Source: CAYLHS01 sp964496205 (GTDB taxonomy: Bacteria; Actinomycetota; Acidimicrobiia; Spongiisociales; UBA4744). From it: DNA of 64,000 nt. The translations under genes were made by a program, and so were the position numbers. Below the pieces are notes generated by a model. It was not told the DNA's origin. It made no database searches and saw only the letters and a program-made list of their open reading frames with translations. Positions 8,055 through 16,265 of the stretch are shown here, in pieces. The stretch is taken from NCBI GenBank assembly GCA_964496205.1, contig CAZBXV010000002.1:1-64000 (forward strand). Direction: 5' to 3'. The first letter of the stretch is position 1; each line of letters begins with the position of its first letter.

Positions 8055-9053
8055 ATGGCATCGACCAACGAGACGCGTCCCAGCGGCAAGCCGGTTCCCG
8101 ACCGCGCCCGCAAGGAGCGTCGCAGCAAGCTCACCGATGAACGCGGCCGCCTGACCACCGACCTGGTCAGCCAGTACCTCACCGCGATCGGCGAATACGA
8201 CCTGCTCACTGCAGAGCAGGAAGTCGAGCTTGCCCAGAAGATCGAAAGCGGAGAAGACGCAGCTGAGAAGCTCGAAGACGGCGCCTTCACATCGAAGAAG
8301 GAGGAGATAGAGCTGCGTCGAAAGGAGCGCCTTGGCCGCGAAGCGAAAGACGCCTTCCTCACCGCCAACCTCCGACTGGTTGTCGCCAACGCACGGCGGT
8401 ACGCGAACACGTCAGGTATCGACTTCCTCGACCTCATTCAGGAAGGCAACCTCGGCTTGATTCGTGCCGTCGAGAAGTTCGATTGGCGCAAGGGCTTCAA
8501 GTTCTCGACGTATGCGACCTGGTGGATCCGGCAGGCAATCACCCGAGCGATCGCCGACAAGTCCAGGACTGTCCGAATCCCCGTCCACCTTCATGACACC
8601 CTCGCCGCGGTGCGTGCCGCACAAGCCAGCCTCAAAGCCGAACTGGGCCGCGACCCAAAACCGGACGAGATCGCCGAGGAGGCCGGCGTCACTGTCGACA
8701 AGGTGGAACTCGCACTTGGCGTGGCCGACACTGTGTCGCTCGAGCAGCCGGTCGGCGAGGATGGCGCCCAACTCGGCGACTTCATCGAGGACGAAGAGGC
8801 CACTGATCCGGTGCAAATCACCGAGGAGATGGACGTCGCTCAGAGCCTGCGTGTCTCTATCGAGCGCCTCCCCGAGCGCGAAGGGCGCATCCTCGCGCTC
8901 CGCTACGGCTTCTACGACGGTGTTCCGAGAACACTCGAAGAGATCGGTGACGAGTTCAACTTGACCCGTGAGCGGATTCGCCAACTCGAGAAGCTTGCGC
9001 TGTGCAGGCTCCGCCACCCCTCGTTCGGAATCAGGGAACAGGATCTCGTCTAG
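8055..9053 (+). CDS. RNA polymerase sigma-70 factor, primary-like
   Basis: A 332-residue sigma-70 factor. Region 1.2 is about residues 32-65 (TTDLVSQYLTAIGEY), region 2 is NLRLVVANARRYANT...DLIQEGNLGLIRAVEKFDW and FSTYATWWIRQAI. Region 3 is ELGRDPKPDEIAEE, and region 4 carries LRYGFYDG and the HTH LTRERIRQLE. It lacks the long 1.1 extension, so it could be the main housekeeping factor of a compact genome or an HrdB-like group 2 factor. GGAGG lies at about -14. It ends in a hairpin directly at the stop codon. Confidence 0.93.
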   Translation: MASTNETRPSGKPVPDRARKERRSKLTDERGRLTTDLVSQYLTAIGEYDLLTAEQEVELAQKIESGEDAAEKLEDGAFTSKKEEIELRRKERLGREAKDAFLTANLRLVVANARRYANTSGIDFLDLIQEGNLGLIRAVEKFDWRKGFKFSTYATWWIRQAITRAIADKSRTVRIPVHLHDTLAAVRAAQASLKAELGRDPKPDEIAEEAGVTVDKVELALGVADTVSLEQPVGEDGAQLGDFIEDEEATDPVQITEEMDVAQSLRVSIERLPEREGRILALRYGFYDGVPRTLEEIGDEFNLTRERIRQLEKLALCRLRHPSFGIREQDLV

Positions 9054-9071
9054 ACCGAGCGAAGCTCGGTC
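9053..9071 (+). terminator. Perfect hairpin at the stop of the sigma factor gene
   Basis: GACCGAGC-GAA-GCTCGGTC is an eight-pair perfect stem with a three-base loop that begins on the last base of the stop codon. It is a strong candidate terminator, although only a weak T-rich stretch follows. Confidence 0.6.
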
Positions 9072-9180
9072 GTAGTCTCCGTATCTCGTATCTCGGTCCC
9101 TTGTCGGACGCGAGACGAAGCACGAACCACCCGGTACGGGTTCCTCAAGACTCGATACACCCGAGTGTCGCTCGGCCCTC

Positions 9181-9186
9181 TAGGCT
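9181..9186 (+). promoter_or_regulatory. -10-like hexamer TAGGCT before the first CBS-pair gene
   Basis: TAGGCT ends 9 nt before the ATG at 9196 and no ribosome site lies between. Confidence 0.4.
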
Positions 9187-9195
9187 TCGGAGTAT

Positions 9196-9576
9196 ATGGA
9201 GCTACAAGATCTCGTCGGAGGACACGCCCACACCTGCGCACCCGAACTCTCGCTGAGCGATGCATCCCGAGCGATGCATGCAGCGGATGTAGGTTCGATC
9301 GGTGTCGTGAAGGGTGGGGAGCTGGTTGGCATCATCACCGAACGCGACATCCTCCGGGCTGTTGCGGCCGATGTCGACCTGCACACGGAAACAGTGGCGA
9401 TCTGGATGAGCAACCCTGTCATCACCTACGACGCCGACATGTCGGTCGACGAGGCGGCGCTTCATCTCCTCGAACGCAGCCAGCGGCACATGCCGGTGAC
9501 CGATGACGGGAAGCTGGTCTCGATCCTCAGCATTCGGGACATGTTGGCGGCCCTCGCAGAGCCGGACCGGCGGTAG
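9196..9576 (+). CDS. Two-CBS-domain protein (copy 1)
   Basis: A 126-residue stand-alone CBS pair. The repeats carry GSIGVVKGGELVGIITERDILRA and the equivalent HMPVTDDGKLVSILSIRDML, with the usual G-x-ITERDI adenosine-binding turn. It is a clear paralogue of the gene at 10577. The family binds adenosine nucleotides and usually senses energy state or partners an enzyme. The next gene starts 5 nt after its stop, so it is probably co-transcribed with the nucleotide-sugar enzyme. Confidence 0.85.
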   Translation: MELQDLVGGHAHTCAPELSLSDASRAMHAADVGSIGVVKGGELVGIITERDILRAVAADVDLHTETVAIWMSNPVITYDADMSVDEAALHLLERSQRHMPVTDDGKLVSILSIRDMLAALAEPDRR

Positions 9577-9580
9577 CGCC

Positions 9581-10531
9581 GTGCCGTTGACCGGTTCCCA
9601 CGCCGTCGTGCTGGGCGGCGCCGGTTTCCTCGGATCGCACCTGTCCAAACGCCTCGTCGATGAAGGTGCGAGGGTGACGGTCGTCGACAATCTGATCACC
9701 GGCAGGGAACGAAACCTCGATCCACTGTTCGGTATCGAAGGGTTCACCTTCGTCAACTACGACGTCACCAACTATCTGCACATCCCTGGCGACGTCGACT
9801 ACGTGATCCATTTCGCGTCGCCGGCATCCCCGATCGACTACCTTCGCTGGCCGATTCAAACGCTCAAAGTCGGATCCCTTGGAACCCACAAGGCACTCGG
9901 CCTCGCGAAGGCCAAACGCGCTCGCTTCCTCCTCGCATCGACGAGCGAGGTCTACGGCGATCCGAACGTTGATCCGCAGCCGGAAACCTACTGGGGGAAC
10001 GTCAACCCGACCGGTCCACGTGGTGTGTACGACGAAGCGAAACGATTCGCCGAAGCACTGACGCTCGCCTACCACCGTGAGCACGACGTCGAGGCGAGGA
10101 TCGCCCGCATATTCAACACGTACGGGCCTTTGATGCGCTTCGACGACGGCCGGGCCGTCCCGGAATTCTTCGGTGCGGCGCTTCGAAACGAACCGCTACC
10201 AATCCACGGCGACGGGTCCCAGACACGGTCTCTCTGTTATGTCGACGACCTGATCGACGGCATACTCTTGCTCCTTCAGGGAGAAGTGGTTGGCCCAGTG
10301 AACCTCGGGATGCCCGAAACGGTCTCGATCAAGGAGCTCGGTGAGTTGATCCAAGACGTCGTTGGATCATATCCCGGGTTCGAATACCAACCGCGTCCTG
10401 TCGACGATCCGGGCGTGAGATGCCCCGACATCACGCTCGCTCGGACCGAGCTGGGGTGGAACCCGTCCATCCATCTCCGAGAGGGCCTCGAACGAACACT
10501 TCCCTGGTTTCGAGAAGCCGCCAATCGGTAG
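9581..10531 (+). CDS. UDP-glucuronate decarboxylase-like SDR epimerase
   Basis: A 316-residue extended SDR. The NAD-binding motif is GGAGFLGS (about residues 12-19), STSEVYGDP provides the catalytic Ser/Thr and GVYDEAKRFAEAL the YxxxK. The segment RGVYDEAKRFAEAL with FNTYGP matches UDP-xylose synthase (UXS) more closely than GalE. GTG at 9581 is chosen because it places the Rossmann motif near the N-terminus and follows the preceding stop closely. It would make UDP-xylose for cell-wall or surface polysaccharide. It is flanked by two paralogous CBS-pair genes. Confidence 0.87.
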   Translation: MPLTGSHAVVLGGAGFLGSHLSKRLVDEGARVTVVDNLITGRERNLDPLFGIEGFTFVNYDVTNYLHIPGDVDYVIHFASPASPIDYLRWPIQTLKVGSLGTHKALGLAKAKRARFLLASTSEVYGDPNVDPQPETYWGNVNPTGPRGVYDEAKRFAEALTLAYHREHDVEARIARIFNTYGPLMRFDDGRAVPEFFGAALRNEPLPIHGDGSQTRSLCYVDDLIDGILLLLQGEVVGPVNLGMPETVSIKELGELIQDVVGSYPGFEYQPRPVDDPGVRCPDITLARTELGWNPSIHLREGLERTLPWFREAANR

Positions 10532-10576
10532 ACCCGCCTGATCCCATCCAGCTACGCTTCGGGACGGAGGTGACGC

Positions 10577-10954
10577 GTGAAGCTCAGGTCGATGGTTGGG
10601 GGTCGAGCGGAAGTGTGCGGTCCTGAGACGACACTCCAAGACGCATCGATCGCCATGATGACCGCCCACGTCGGGTCCATCGGCGTCGTCCGTGGACGAC
10701 AGCTGGCAGGCATCATCACCGAGCGTGACATCGTGCGTGCCGCGTCCGAAGGCAGCGATCCGCGCCTCGAGTTGGTCGAGGACTGGATGACATCGGATCC
10801 GGACATGTTCACACCTGAGGTGTCTGTCGATGATGCTGCCCGGTGGCTGCTGGAAACCGGGTACCGTCACCTGCCCGTCATGGAAGATGGAGAACTCCTT
10901 GGCATCCTGTCGATCCGTGACGTTCTCTGGGCGGTACTGGGCTCGGAGCAGTAG
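10577..10954 (+). CDS. Two-CBS-domain protein (copy 2)
   Basis: A 125-residue paralogue of the product at 9196, with the same organisation (GSIGVVRGRQLAGIITERDIV and HLPVMEDGELLGILSIRDVLW). The start GTG at 10577 follows GGAGG at 10566. TACGCT (10553-10558) may be its own -10. Tandem duplication around the UXS-like gene suggests a linked function, such as nucleotide-dependent control, but this is inference. Confidence 0.85.
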   Translation: MKLRSMVGGRAEVCGPETTLQDASIAMMTAHVGSIGVVRGRQLAGIITERDIVRAASEGSDPRLELVEDWMTSDPDMFTPEVSVDDAARWLLETGYRHLPVMEDGELLGILSIRDVLWAVLGSEQ

Positions 10955-10972
10955 CGACGAGTCCACAGCGTT

Positions 10973-10984
10973 CAGCTATTCAGC
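10973..10984. repeat. Intergenic word CAGCTATTCAGC
   Basis: This 12-mer also occurs at 16161-16172, and its reverse complement with one mismatch is at 44877-44888. All three lie in gaps between genes. The 194-bp gap here also holds a CCCCAG/CTGGGG stem (11056-11061 with 11077-11082). Confidence 0.45.
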
Positions 10985-11148
10985 TGTCAGTCTTCAGTCT
11001 TTGGTCAGAACGCGGCTATGGGCGTGGCAAGACCGAAGGGCGTGACTGTTTCCTGCCCCAGGGAGCGAAGTGACCGCTGGGGGAGGTGGCGTCGAGCTGA
11101 TGCTCGACGCAGGAGGGGGCGGTATCCACCAACGAGGCCCGCTGCCCA

Positions 11149-11502
11149 CTACGGAGCGTTTCCGCGTTCCTCGTCGGTCGACGGTCGCACAAAGAGCGAG
11201 GGGATCGCGGCCAGCACGAGAATGAGGAGCATGATGGTGAGGGTTGTCGGGAGGAGAGCCAGTGCCAACATACCGGCCCATCCGAGCCCCCGGACGAACC
11301 GGCGTCTGAATCGGGCGGGCCCATCGAACGAGAGCACGTAGAGCACGCCTCCGGCAAACCCCAGAAACCCGGACGAGAGAATCCAGGCGAGAACGGCGCC
11401 TCGGTATCCGCCAACGGCCAGGTTGCCCACCAAGATCCAGAGTCCCAGCAGTGCGAACACCAAGCCGACAAAGCGGGCGAGGAGCCGCGTTACGAAGAGC
11501 AT
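11149..11502 (-). CDS. Small polytopic membrane protein, unknown function
   Basis: A 117-residue protein with four hydrophobic segments (about 8-28, 33-55, 70-92 and 88-108) and an acidic C-terminal tail. I do not recognise the family. The start ATG at 11502 is the first that precedes the initial hydrophobic helix; the frame is open further upstream but encodes Arg-rich sequence atypical of coding DNA. It lies downstream of the HerA-like ATPase on the same strand, with about 130 bp between. Confidence 0.65.
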   Translation of the reverse strand: MLFVTRLLARFVGLVFALLGLWILVGNLAVGGYRGAVLAWILSSGFLGFAGGVLYVLSFDGPARFRRRFVRGLGWAGMLALALLPTTLTIMLLILVLAAIPSLFVRPSTDEERGNAP

Positions 11503-11636
11503 GCTCAGAGGATATCCCGGTCCGCGGCCCTGCGGTTCCGCCGTCGGTTTTCTTGTCCTGCAGCAGCCAGTCTCCGGCACCCAGCCACCAGCAGGTACGC
11601 GGCCGCAGTTGCCCCAAGACCGCTGGACGCTGGTCG

Positions 11637-13991
11637 CTACCCGATTGGGACCCATACCAACGCGACTTCGTCGACATGCACGTCGGTCTTCTCCAGTCCG
11701 ATCTGGAGTGTTTCGATCTGTCCGGCAGCCGTGTCCCACTTGGTGGTGATCTCGGTGACATCGTTGGAGAGATCGGCCTCGAGGTCGTCAAGTGCCTGTG
11801 TCTTGTCCGAGTAGGACTCCTGTGCGCTTCGCAGGCGTTCCTGGGTTCTCACCGTCTGCGATCTTCGGGAGGCGACGCCTGAGAGACTCCGCGAGCGGCG
11901 TTTGCCTCCGAGGAACACGGAGAGGAGCTCCCCTGCTCCTGCGACGAGTTCTTGCTGGCGTCGGGCCTGCGTATCGACCTCGAGTTCGCGAACACGTCGT
12001 TCGGCCTTGGATATCTGGTCCTTCACTCGATCGATGCGCGTCGTGTAACGGTCCTTCAGCTTGGCGATGTCGGCGTCGGCGGCATCTTCGGCGGCGTCCC
12101 TGCAACGTCTCTCGAAGGCAGCCTTCTCTTCACCAACCCGCGAGTAGAGCTTCAGCTCGGCGTTCCTGAACACCTCCACCTTCCGGTTCGCGACCGCCCA
12201 TTGCTTGAGCGACGACCGAGCGTTCCTGAAGAAAGACGCTGTGTCGATTGGGGCATCCGGAAGAACGTATGTCGCTCCGGAGGGTGGTGTGCTGCGCAGA
12301 TCGCGCTCGTCGTAGTCGACGGTGACCGACGCGTCGAAGTCGGGAGGGTTGGACACCGGGTGCAGCACCGACTCCCACACCTCCTGGTGATTGACACCGG
12401 CGTGCACGTCGTCGTAGAGCATGCTGACCCGCGCAACCATCGCCGCCTCGAACGAGGTACCTCCAGGAACCGCGCCGACGGTCGATGCCCACTTCGCCGC
12501 CGGATCCAGGTAGCGGACGGCGGTGGCGGAAGCCACAGTTGGAGCGACGACCGTCTCATCATCGGCCAGTTTGGGCACCGAGGGTTCGGTGGTGGCCGCC
12601 ACCTCGCGCTCGGGTGCGTCTTTGGTCAGCGTCGACACCTCGCTCCTGGTGAGCGGGCCGCGCAGGTAGGACATCGCCCACCGGGTGCCGAAGAGGGTCG
12701 GCGCGGGGGACGAGGTGCTGTGCAGAACGAACTGGCGTTTGCCGAGACCGCCGATCAGTGTGCTGAGGCTGCCCGTGTCGACTGAACCGGATGCAGACTT
12801 CAGGCCATCCAGGATTCGCGATTTGTCCCGCTCTGTCTGAAGCCGGCCGATCATCCATGTTCCGGCATTGGACATGGCCTTGTAGTCGAGATCGACAGGG
12901 TTCTGCGTCGCGAGGAGCATGCCGACGCCGTGTGCTCGTGCCTGTTTGAGGATCGTGAGGATCGGTTTCTTGGATGGTGGTTCGGCCGTTGGGGGGGCAA
13001 ACCCGAACACCTCGTCCATATAGATCAGTGTTCGCAGCTCCGAGGTTCCCGGCTGGCGGCGTATCCACGTCACCATCTTGGAAAGCAGCAGCGTGACGAT
13101 GAATTGCCGTTCCTGGTCGGTCAGATGTTGAAGGTAGACAACTGCGGCCTTTGGCTTGCCGTCGGGGGTAAACAGGAGCGTCTGCGGATCGAGGGGAGTG
13201 CCGTGGATCCACGAGGCAAAAGATGGGGACGCGATCAGGCCATTGAGGCGCATCGCCAGCTTCGTGCGATCCTTCGGTGGGAAGAACGTGTCCAGGTCGA
13301 AGACGCCGAGTTTGCGAAGGGGTGGGTCCTGAACCTGCCCGATGAGGGACGCAAGGTCGAGGTCACGGTCCGCCTGCCAGGACGTTTCGATGAGATTGGA
13401 GAGCAGGATGTGTTCTCGTGACGAGATCGGGTCTGCCGTGATCCCCGCGAGAACGAGAAGTGAAGAGACGAATCCTTCAATCTCGTCTCGGGCGGTTTCG
13501 GCGTCCGTCGACCAGTCGATGTCGGGGGCCTTGAGGGACCCGACGATGTTCAGGGGTACGCCGGAGTCGGAGCCTGGTGTGTAGATCGTCATCTCCGCGG
13601 TGGTGCGCAATGTACCAATGCGGGAACCGTCGATGTTCCAGGTGCTGAGTCCGTTCCTCCACAGAGCGGCGGTGTCCGCGGCGTACGCGTCCGGCGTCTC
13701 GCCTTTGCGAGAGGCCTCACCCTCGTCGATCCATGGTCGGAAGTCGGACGGTTGGAGGTTCGGAAATGTGAGCAACAGGTTGCCCATGTCCCCTTTCGGA
13801 TCGATGATCAACGCCGGGATGCCTGCGAGGAGGGCTTCTTCGAGGGCGATGATGCCGAGGCCGGTCTTGCCGGATCCCGTCATGCCGACGATCACGCCGT
13901 GGGTGGTGAGCCGGTGGCTTTCGTAGTTGACGGGCGTGTCGGGTTGTGCGTCGCCGGAGGCGATCACGCCGCCCAGGTACATGTCACTCAT
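11637..13991 (-). CDS. HerA-like (DUF87/VirB4-type) ATPase with coiled-coil tail
   Basis: A 784-residue ATPase. Walker A is GMTGSGKT (36-43), closely followed by DPKGDMG. Walker B is LIYMDEVFG (about 325) with an ATQNPVDLD sensor region. The C-terminal third (about 600-745) is rich in charged heptads (KLKDRYTTRIDRVKDQISKAERRVRELE) and should form a coiled coil. This fits the FtsK/HerA helicase-translocase group. No NurA, Sir2 or other defence partner is adjacent, so a role in DNA processing versus defence cannot be decided. TACAAT lies 10 nt before the ATG. Confidence 0.8.
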   Translation of the reverse strand: MSDMYLGGVIASGDAQPDTPVNYESHRLTTHGVIVGMTGSGKTGLGIIALEEALLAGIPALIIDPKGDMGNLLLTFPNLQPSDFRPWIDEGEASRKGETPDAYAADTAALWRNGLSTWNIDGSRIGTLRTTAEMTIYTPGSDSGVPLNIVGSLKAPDIDWSTDAETARDEIEGFVSSLLVLAGITADPISSREHILLSNLIETSWQADRDLDLASLIGQVQDPPLRKLGVFDLDTFFPPKDRTKLAMRLNGLIASPSFASWIHGTPLDPQTLLFTPDGKPKAAVVYLQHLTDQERQFIVTLLLSKMVTWIRRQPGTSELRTLIYMDEVFGFAPPTAEPPSKKPILTILKQARAHGVGMLLATQNPVDLDYKAMSNAGTWMIGRLQTERDKSRILDGLKSASGSVDTGSLSTLIGGLGKRQFVLHSTSSPAPTLFGTRWAMSYLRGPLTRSEVSTLTKDAPEREVAATTEPSVPKLADDETVVAPTVASATAVRYLDPAAKWASTVGAVPGGTSFEAAMVARVSMLYDDVHAGVNHQEVWESVLHPVSNPPDFDASVTVDYDERDLRSTPPSGATYVLPDAPIDTASFFRNARSSLKQWAVANRKVEVFRNAELKLYSRVGEEKAAFERRCRDAAEDAADADIAKLKDRYTTRIDRVKDQISKAERRVRELEVDTQARRQQELVAGAGELLSVFLGGKRRSRSLSGVASRRSQTVRTQERLRSAQESYSDKTQALDDLEADLSNDVTEITTKWDTAAGQIETLQIGLEKTDVHVDEVALVWVPIG

Positions 13992-14001
13992 ACGGGACGG
14001 G

Positions 14002-14007
14002 ATTGTA
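14002..14007 (-). promoter_or_regulatory. -10-like hexamer TACAAT before the HerA-like gene
   Basis: Minus-strand TACAAT ends 10 nt before the ATG at 13991. Confidence 0.45.
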
Positions 14008-14032
14008 CGGCGTTGGAACTTCCAAGGTCAGG

Positions 14033-15343
14033 TCAGCCGTCTCGGAGGACGAGCCACACGTCGCCGACGTTCGTTCCCGTGGGCCCTGTCATCAGCAGGT
14101 CCCCGACGGTGTCCAGGAACGGGTTCGAGTCGTTGCGGGCGAGATAGCCGGCGATCTCCAGCCCACGTGCCCGGCCTCTCCTTGCCGTGCCACCGTCGAC
14201 GATCGCGCCGGCCGCCGCCGTCGGACCGTCGACACCGTCGGTGGCGAGGGTCGCGAACACGATGTCGGGTCGACCATCGATAGCGGCAGCGACAGCAAGT
14301 GCTCCTTCTTGATTCCTGCCCCCGATCCCGTCTCCCTCGACCGTGACGGTCGTTTCCCCTCCGTAGACGGTGAGGCCGGCGCCGGCCCGATCGACGCAAG
14401 CGAGAGCCGTCGATGATGCTTCCCCGCGAAGGTCGTTGGTGGCGATGGTCACATCCATGCCTTGGTCGGATGCGGCTTGGCGGATGGCGGCGGTGGCCGT
14501 CGCCACGTCGGCGACGACGATGCAGATGTGACCGGGAAGTTCGTCTTTGAGCGTCTCCGCGACCATGCCTGCGGCACCGTCTTGAAGGTGTGATCGAACA
14601 GCCGATGGAACCCTTTCGAGGAGTTGGAATCGGGACAGGACTTCGATTGCGTCATGAAATGTGGAGGGGTCTGCAACGGTTGGCCCGGACGCAATCGAAG
14701 GCAAGGGATTGCCGGCGATATCGGAAAGCACCAGGGTTACGAGGCGAGCGGGCTTGGTTGCTTGTGCGAGGCGTCCTCCCTTGAAATCGGAGAGGTGGTG
14801 CCGGACCACGTTGAGGGGCTCGATGGGGACGCCTGCCCCGAGCATGAGTCTGCTGGTTGCTCCCACGTCGTCGAGTGACAGATCGGCCGAAGGGATCTCG
14901 GCGAGTGCCGAGCCTCCACCTGAGATCAGACAGATCACGAGATCATCGGGTCCGGCCGACTCGGCCAATCGGATGGCTTCTGTGGCACCACGCACGCTCT
15001 CCTGGTTTGGTACGGGGTGACCGGCGACGATCAGGGATGCTCCCTCGGGTAGCGGCTCCGAGTGATCGGAGACGACCAGCAAGCGACTCTCCAGATCGCC
15101 GAGTGCGTCCCGCGCAGCTCTTCCCATGGCGGGAGCTGCCTTGCCGATGGCGATGAGGAACACTCGATGTGGGAGGTCGATGATGTCGTCGCCAACTGTC
15201 AATCGGGGCCCATGTCGGCGGAGGGTGCGGGTGACTGCCGCCCGCGGATCCACCGCATCGAGGGCAGCCGAAAGGAATCCGAGGACGGTGGATCGTCGAT
15301 CATGGTCGTGTCCGAGGACGGTCTGATCGAACCGTAGGGTCAC
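14033..15343 (-). CDS. Glycerate 2-kinase (GckA/MOFRL family)
   Basis: A 436-residue kinase of the DUF4147/MOFRL type. The N-terminal half has GKAAPAMGRAARDAL and ICLISGGGSALAEIP. The C-terminal MOFRL half has GGETTVTVEGDGIGGRNQEGAL and LATDGVDGPTAAAGAIVD. It phosphorylates glycerate to 2-phosphoglycerate in the cytoplasm. The start is GTG at 15343, because GTGA overlaps the stop of the upstream zinc-ribbon gene. The frame is open further upstream, but that sequence looks non-coding. Confidence 0.9.
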   Translation of the reverse strand: MTLRFDQTVLGHDHDRRSTVLGFLSAALDAVDPRAAVTRTLRRHGPRLTVGDDIIDLPHRVFLIAIGKAAPAMGRAARDALGDLESRLLVVSDHSEPLPEGASLIVAGHPVPNQESVRGATEAIRLAESAGPDDLVICLISGGGSALAEIPSADLSLDDVGATSRLMLGAGVPIEPLNVVRHHLSDFKGGRLAQATKPARLVTLVLSDIAGNPLPSIASGPTVADPSTFHDAIEVLSRFQLLERVPSAVRSHLQDGAAGMVAETLKDELPGHICIVVADVATATAAIRQAASDQGMDVTIATNDLRGEASSTALACVDRAGAGLTVYGGETTVTVEGDGIGGRNQEGALAVAAAIDGRPDIVFATLATDGVDGPTAAAGAIVDGGTARRGRARGLEIAGYLARNDSNPFLDTVGDLLMTGPTGTNVGDVWLVLRDG

Positions 15344-15561
15344 GCGGATGAGTGTTCGCCTGGTGCCGATCCTGACACGAACAGGCCGGGAGTGGAGAGG
15401 GTCGAAGCGGCTCTGAGATCGATACTGACCTCTCCGCACTCTGTGCAAACCGAGCGGGTGAGGCCGCCGCCAACCGACATGGAAGGACCGAACGAATGCT
15501 GGCCCTCCTTGCAGCGGCCGGTTCGTCCGTTCCTTCTGTGACGTCCACGTGTCTGGCGCAT
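15340..15561 (-). CDS. Small zinc-ribbon-like protein coupled to glycerate kinase
   Basis: A 73-residue protein with a basic N-terminus, a lone Cys-x4-His (CKEGQH) and a C-x2-C knuckle (VCTECGEVSIDLR) that together can bind one zinc. Its stop overlaps the GTG of the glycerate kinase gene (GTGA), so the two are translated together. The family name is unknown to me. The Cys/His spacing and tight coupling make it a real gene rather than a chance frame. A TAAGCT hexamer on the same strand lies 14 nt before its ATG. Confidence 0.65.
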   Translation of the reverse strand: MRQTRGRHRRNGRTGRCKEGQHSFGPSMSVGGGLTRSVCTECGEVSIDLRAASTLSTPGLFVSGSAPGEHSSA

Positions 15562-15578
15562 TATCGTCGGCTTCAAGC

Positions 15579-16127
15579 TTACCTGCCGTTCTTCTGTTGA
15601 AAAGAGGTCGCTACCCACCGAGCGGCATCATCGACAGAGGCTACACAACTGACTAGATCCCCATCCGTATCGAGTCGAGTTGCGAGGTACGGAATGAGAT
15701 CGGACCACAGTGCCCCAATAGTGATGATTGGTTTCGGATGGCGGCCACTGAATGGGGCCACGAATGCCAGGTTCCATGCCGACATGAGTTCAGTGAGCGT
15801 CCCGATGCTGCCCGGAAGTGCGATGACGGCGTCGGAGTGGTAGATGAGCCGATGGATTCGTTCCGTGAGGGTGTCCGCCTGCCGTTCGTCAGTCACGAAC
15901 CGATTCACTCCTGTCCTGCCTGGAAACACGTCGGGTGCGGTCACGCCGATCACTTCGCCCCCTTCGCTGCGGGCACCGGCCGATACGGCTTCCATGAGTC
16001 CCCCGTATCCACCGCTCGCGACGGTCATCCCGGTCGAGGCGAGGATCCGTCCAAGACGAAAGGCGTCCTTGTAGTCGGGTTCGTCCGGTTGCGTTCGTGA
16101 GGAGCCGATGACGGCGATGACAGGCAT
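15579..16127 (-). CDS. LOG-family (TIGR00725-like) nucleotide-binding protein
   Basis: A 182-residue Rossmann protein of the lysine-decarboxylase-like/LOG superfamily. It has VIGSS at the N-terminus, ASGGYGGLMEAVSAGA in the middle and the phosphate loop PGSIGTLTELM near residue 105. The classic PGGxGTxxE reads PGSIGTLTE, one change from consensus. Relatives release free cytokinin bases or bind nucleotides, but this subgroup's substrate is not established. Its 3' end lies 18 bp from the zinc-ribbon ATG. Confidence 0.82.
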   Translation of the reverse strand: MPVIAVIGSSRTQPDEPDYKDAFRLGRILASTGMTVASGGYGGLMEAVSAGARSEGGEVIGVTAPDVFPGRTGVNRFVTDERQADTLTERIHRLIYHSDAVIALPGSIGTLTELMSAWNLAFVAPFSGRHPKPIITIGALWSDLIPYLATRLDTDGDLVSCVASVDDAARWVATSFQQKNGR

Positions 16128-16134
16128 GGAAGCG

Positions 16135-16140
16135 AGGGTA
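16135..16140 (-). promoter_or_regulatory. -10-like hexamer TACCCT before the LOG-family gene
   Basis: Minus-strand TACCCT ends 7 nt before the ATG at 16127, with no ribosome site between. Confidence 0.45.
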
Positions 16141-16160
16141 GCTCTCGGCTGTTCAGCGCT

Positions 16161-16251
16161 CAGCTATTCAGCAAAGCAGCGTGCTCGCCCTGTGGTCCCG
16201 AGGCAGATCAGGTCGCGTCTGACTGACGACTGACCATTGACGACTGACGAC
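16161..16251. repeat. Intergenic repeat words (CAGCTATTCAGC and TGACGAC)
   Basis: This 138-bp gap carries CAGCTATTCAGC (16161-16172), the word GTCGCGTCT (16212-16220) and TGACGAC copies at 16224, 16238 and 16245. The same words occur at 161-193 and 10973-10984. Confidence 0.55.
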
Positions 16252-16265
16252 TGTAAATGGTCGGC

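Noticed and set aside
11637..13991. Anti-phage defence system around the HerA-like ATPase
   Set aside because: No NurA, SIR2, nuclease or other defence gene is adjacent, and the neighbourhood is housekeeping.
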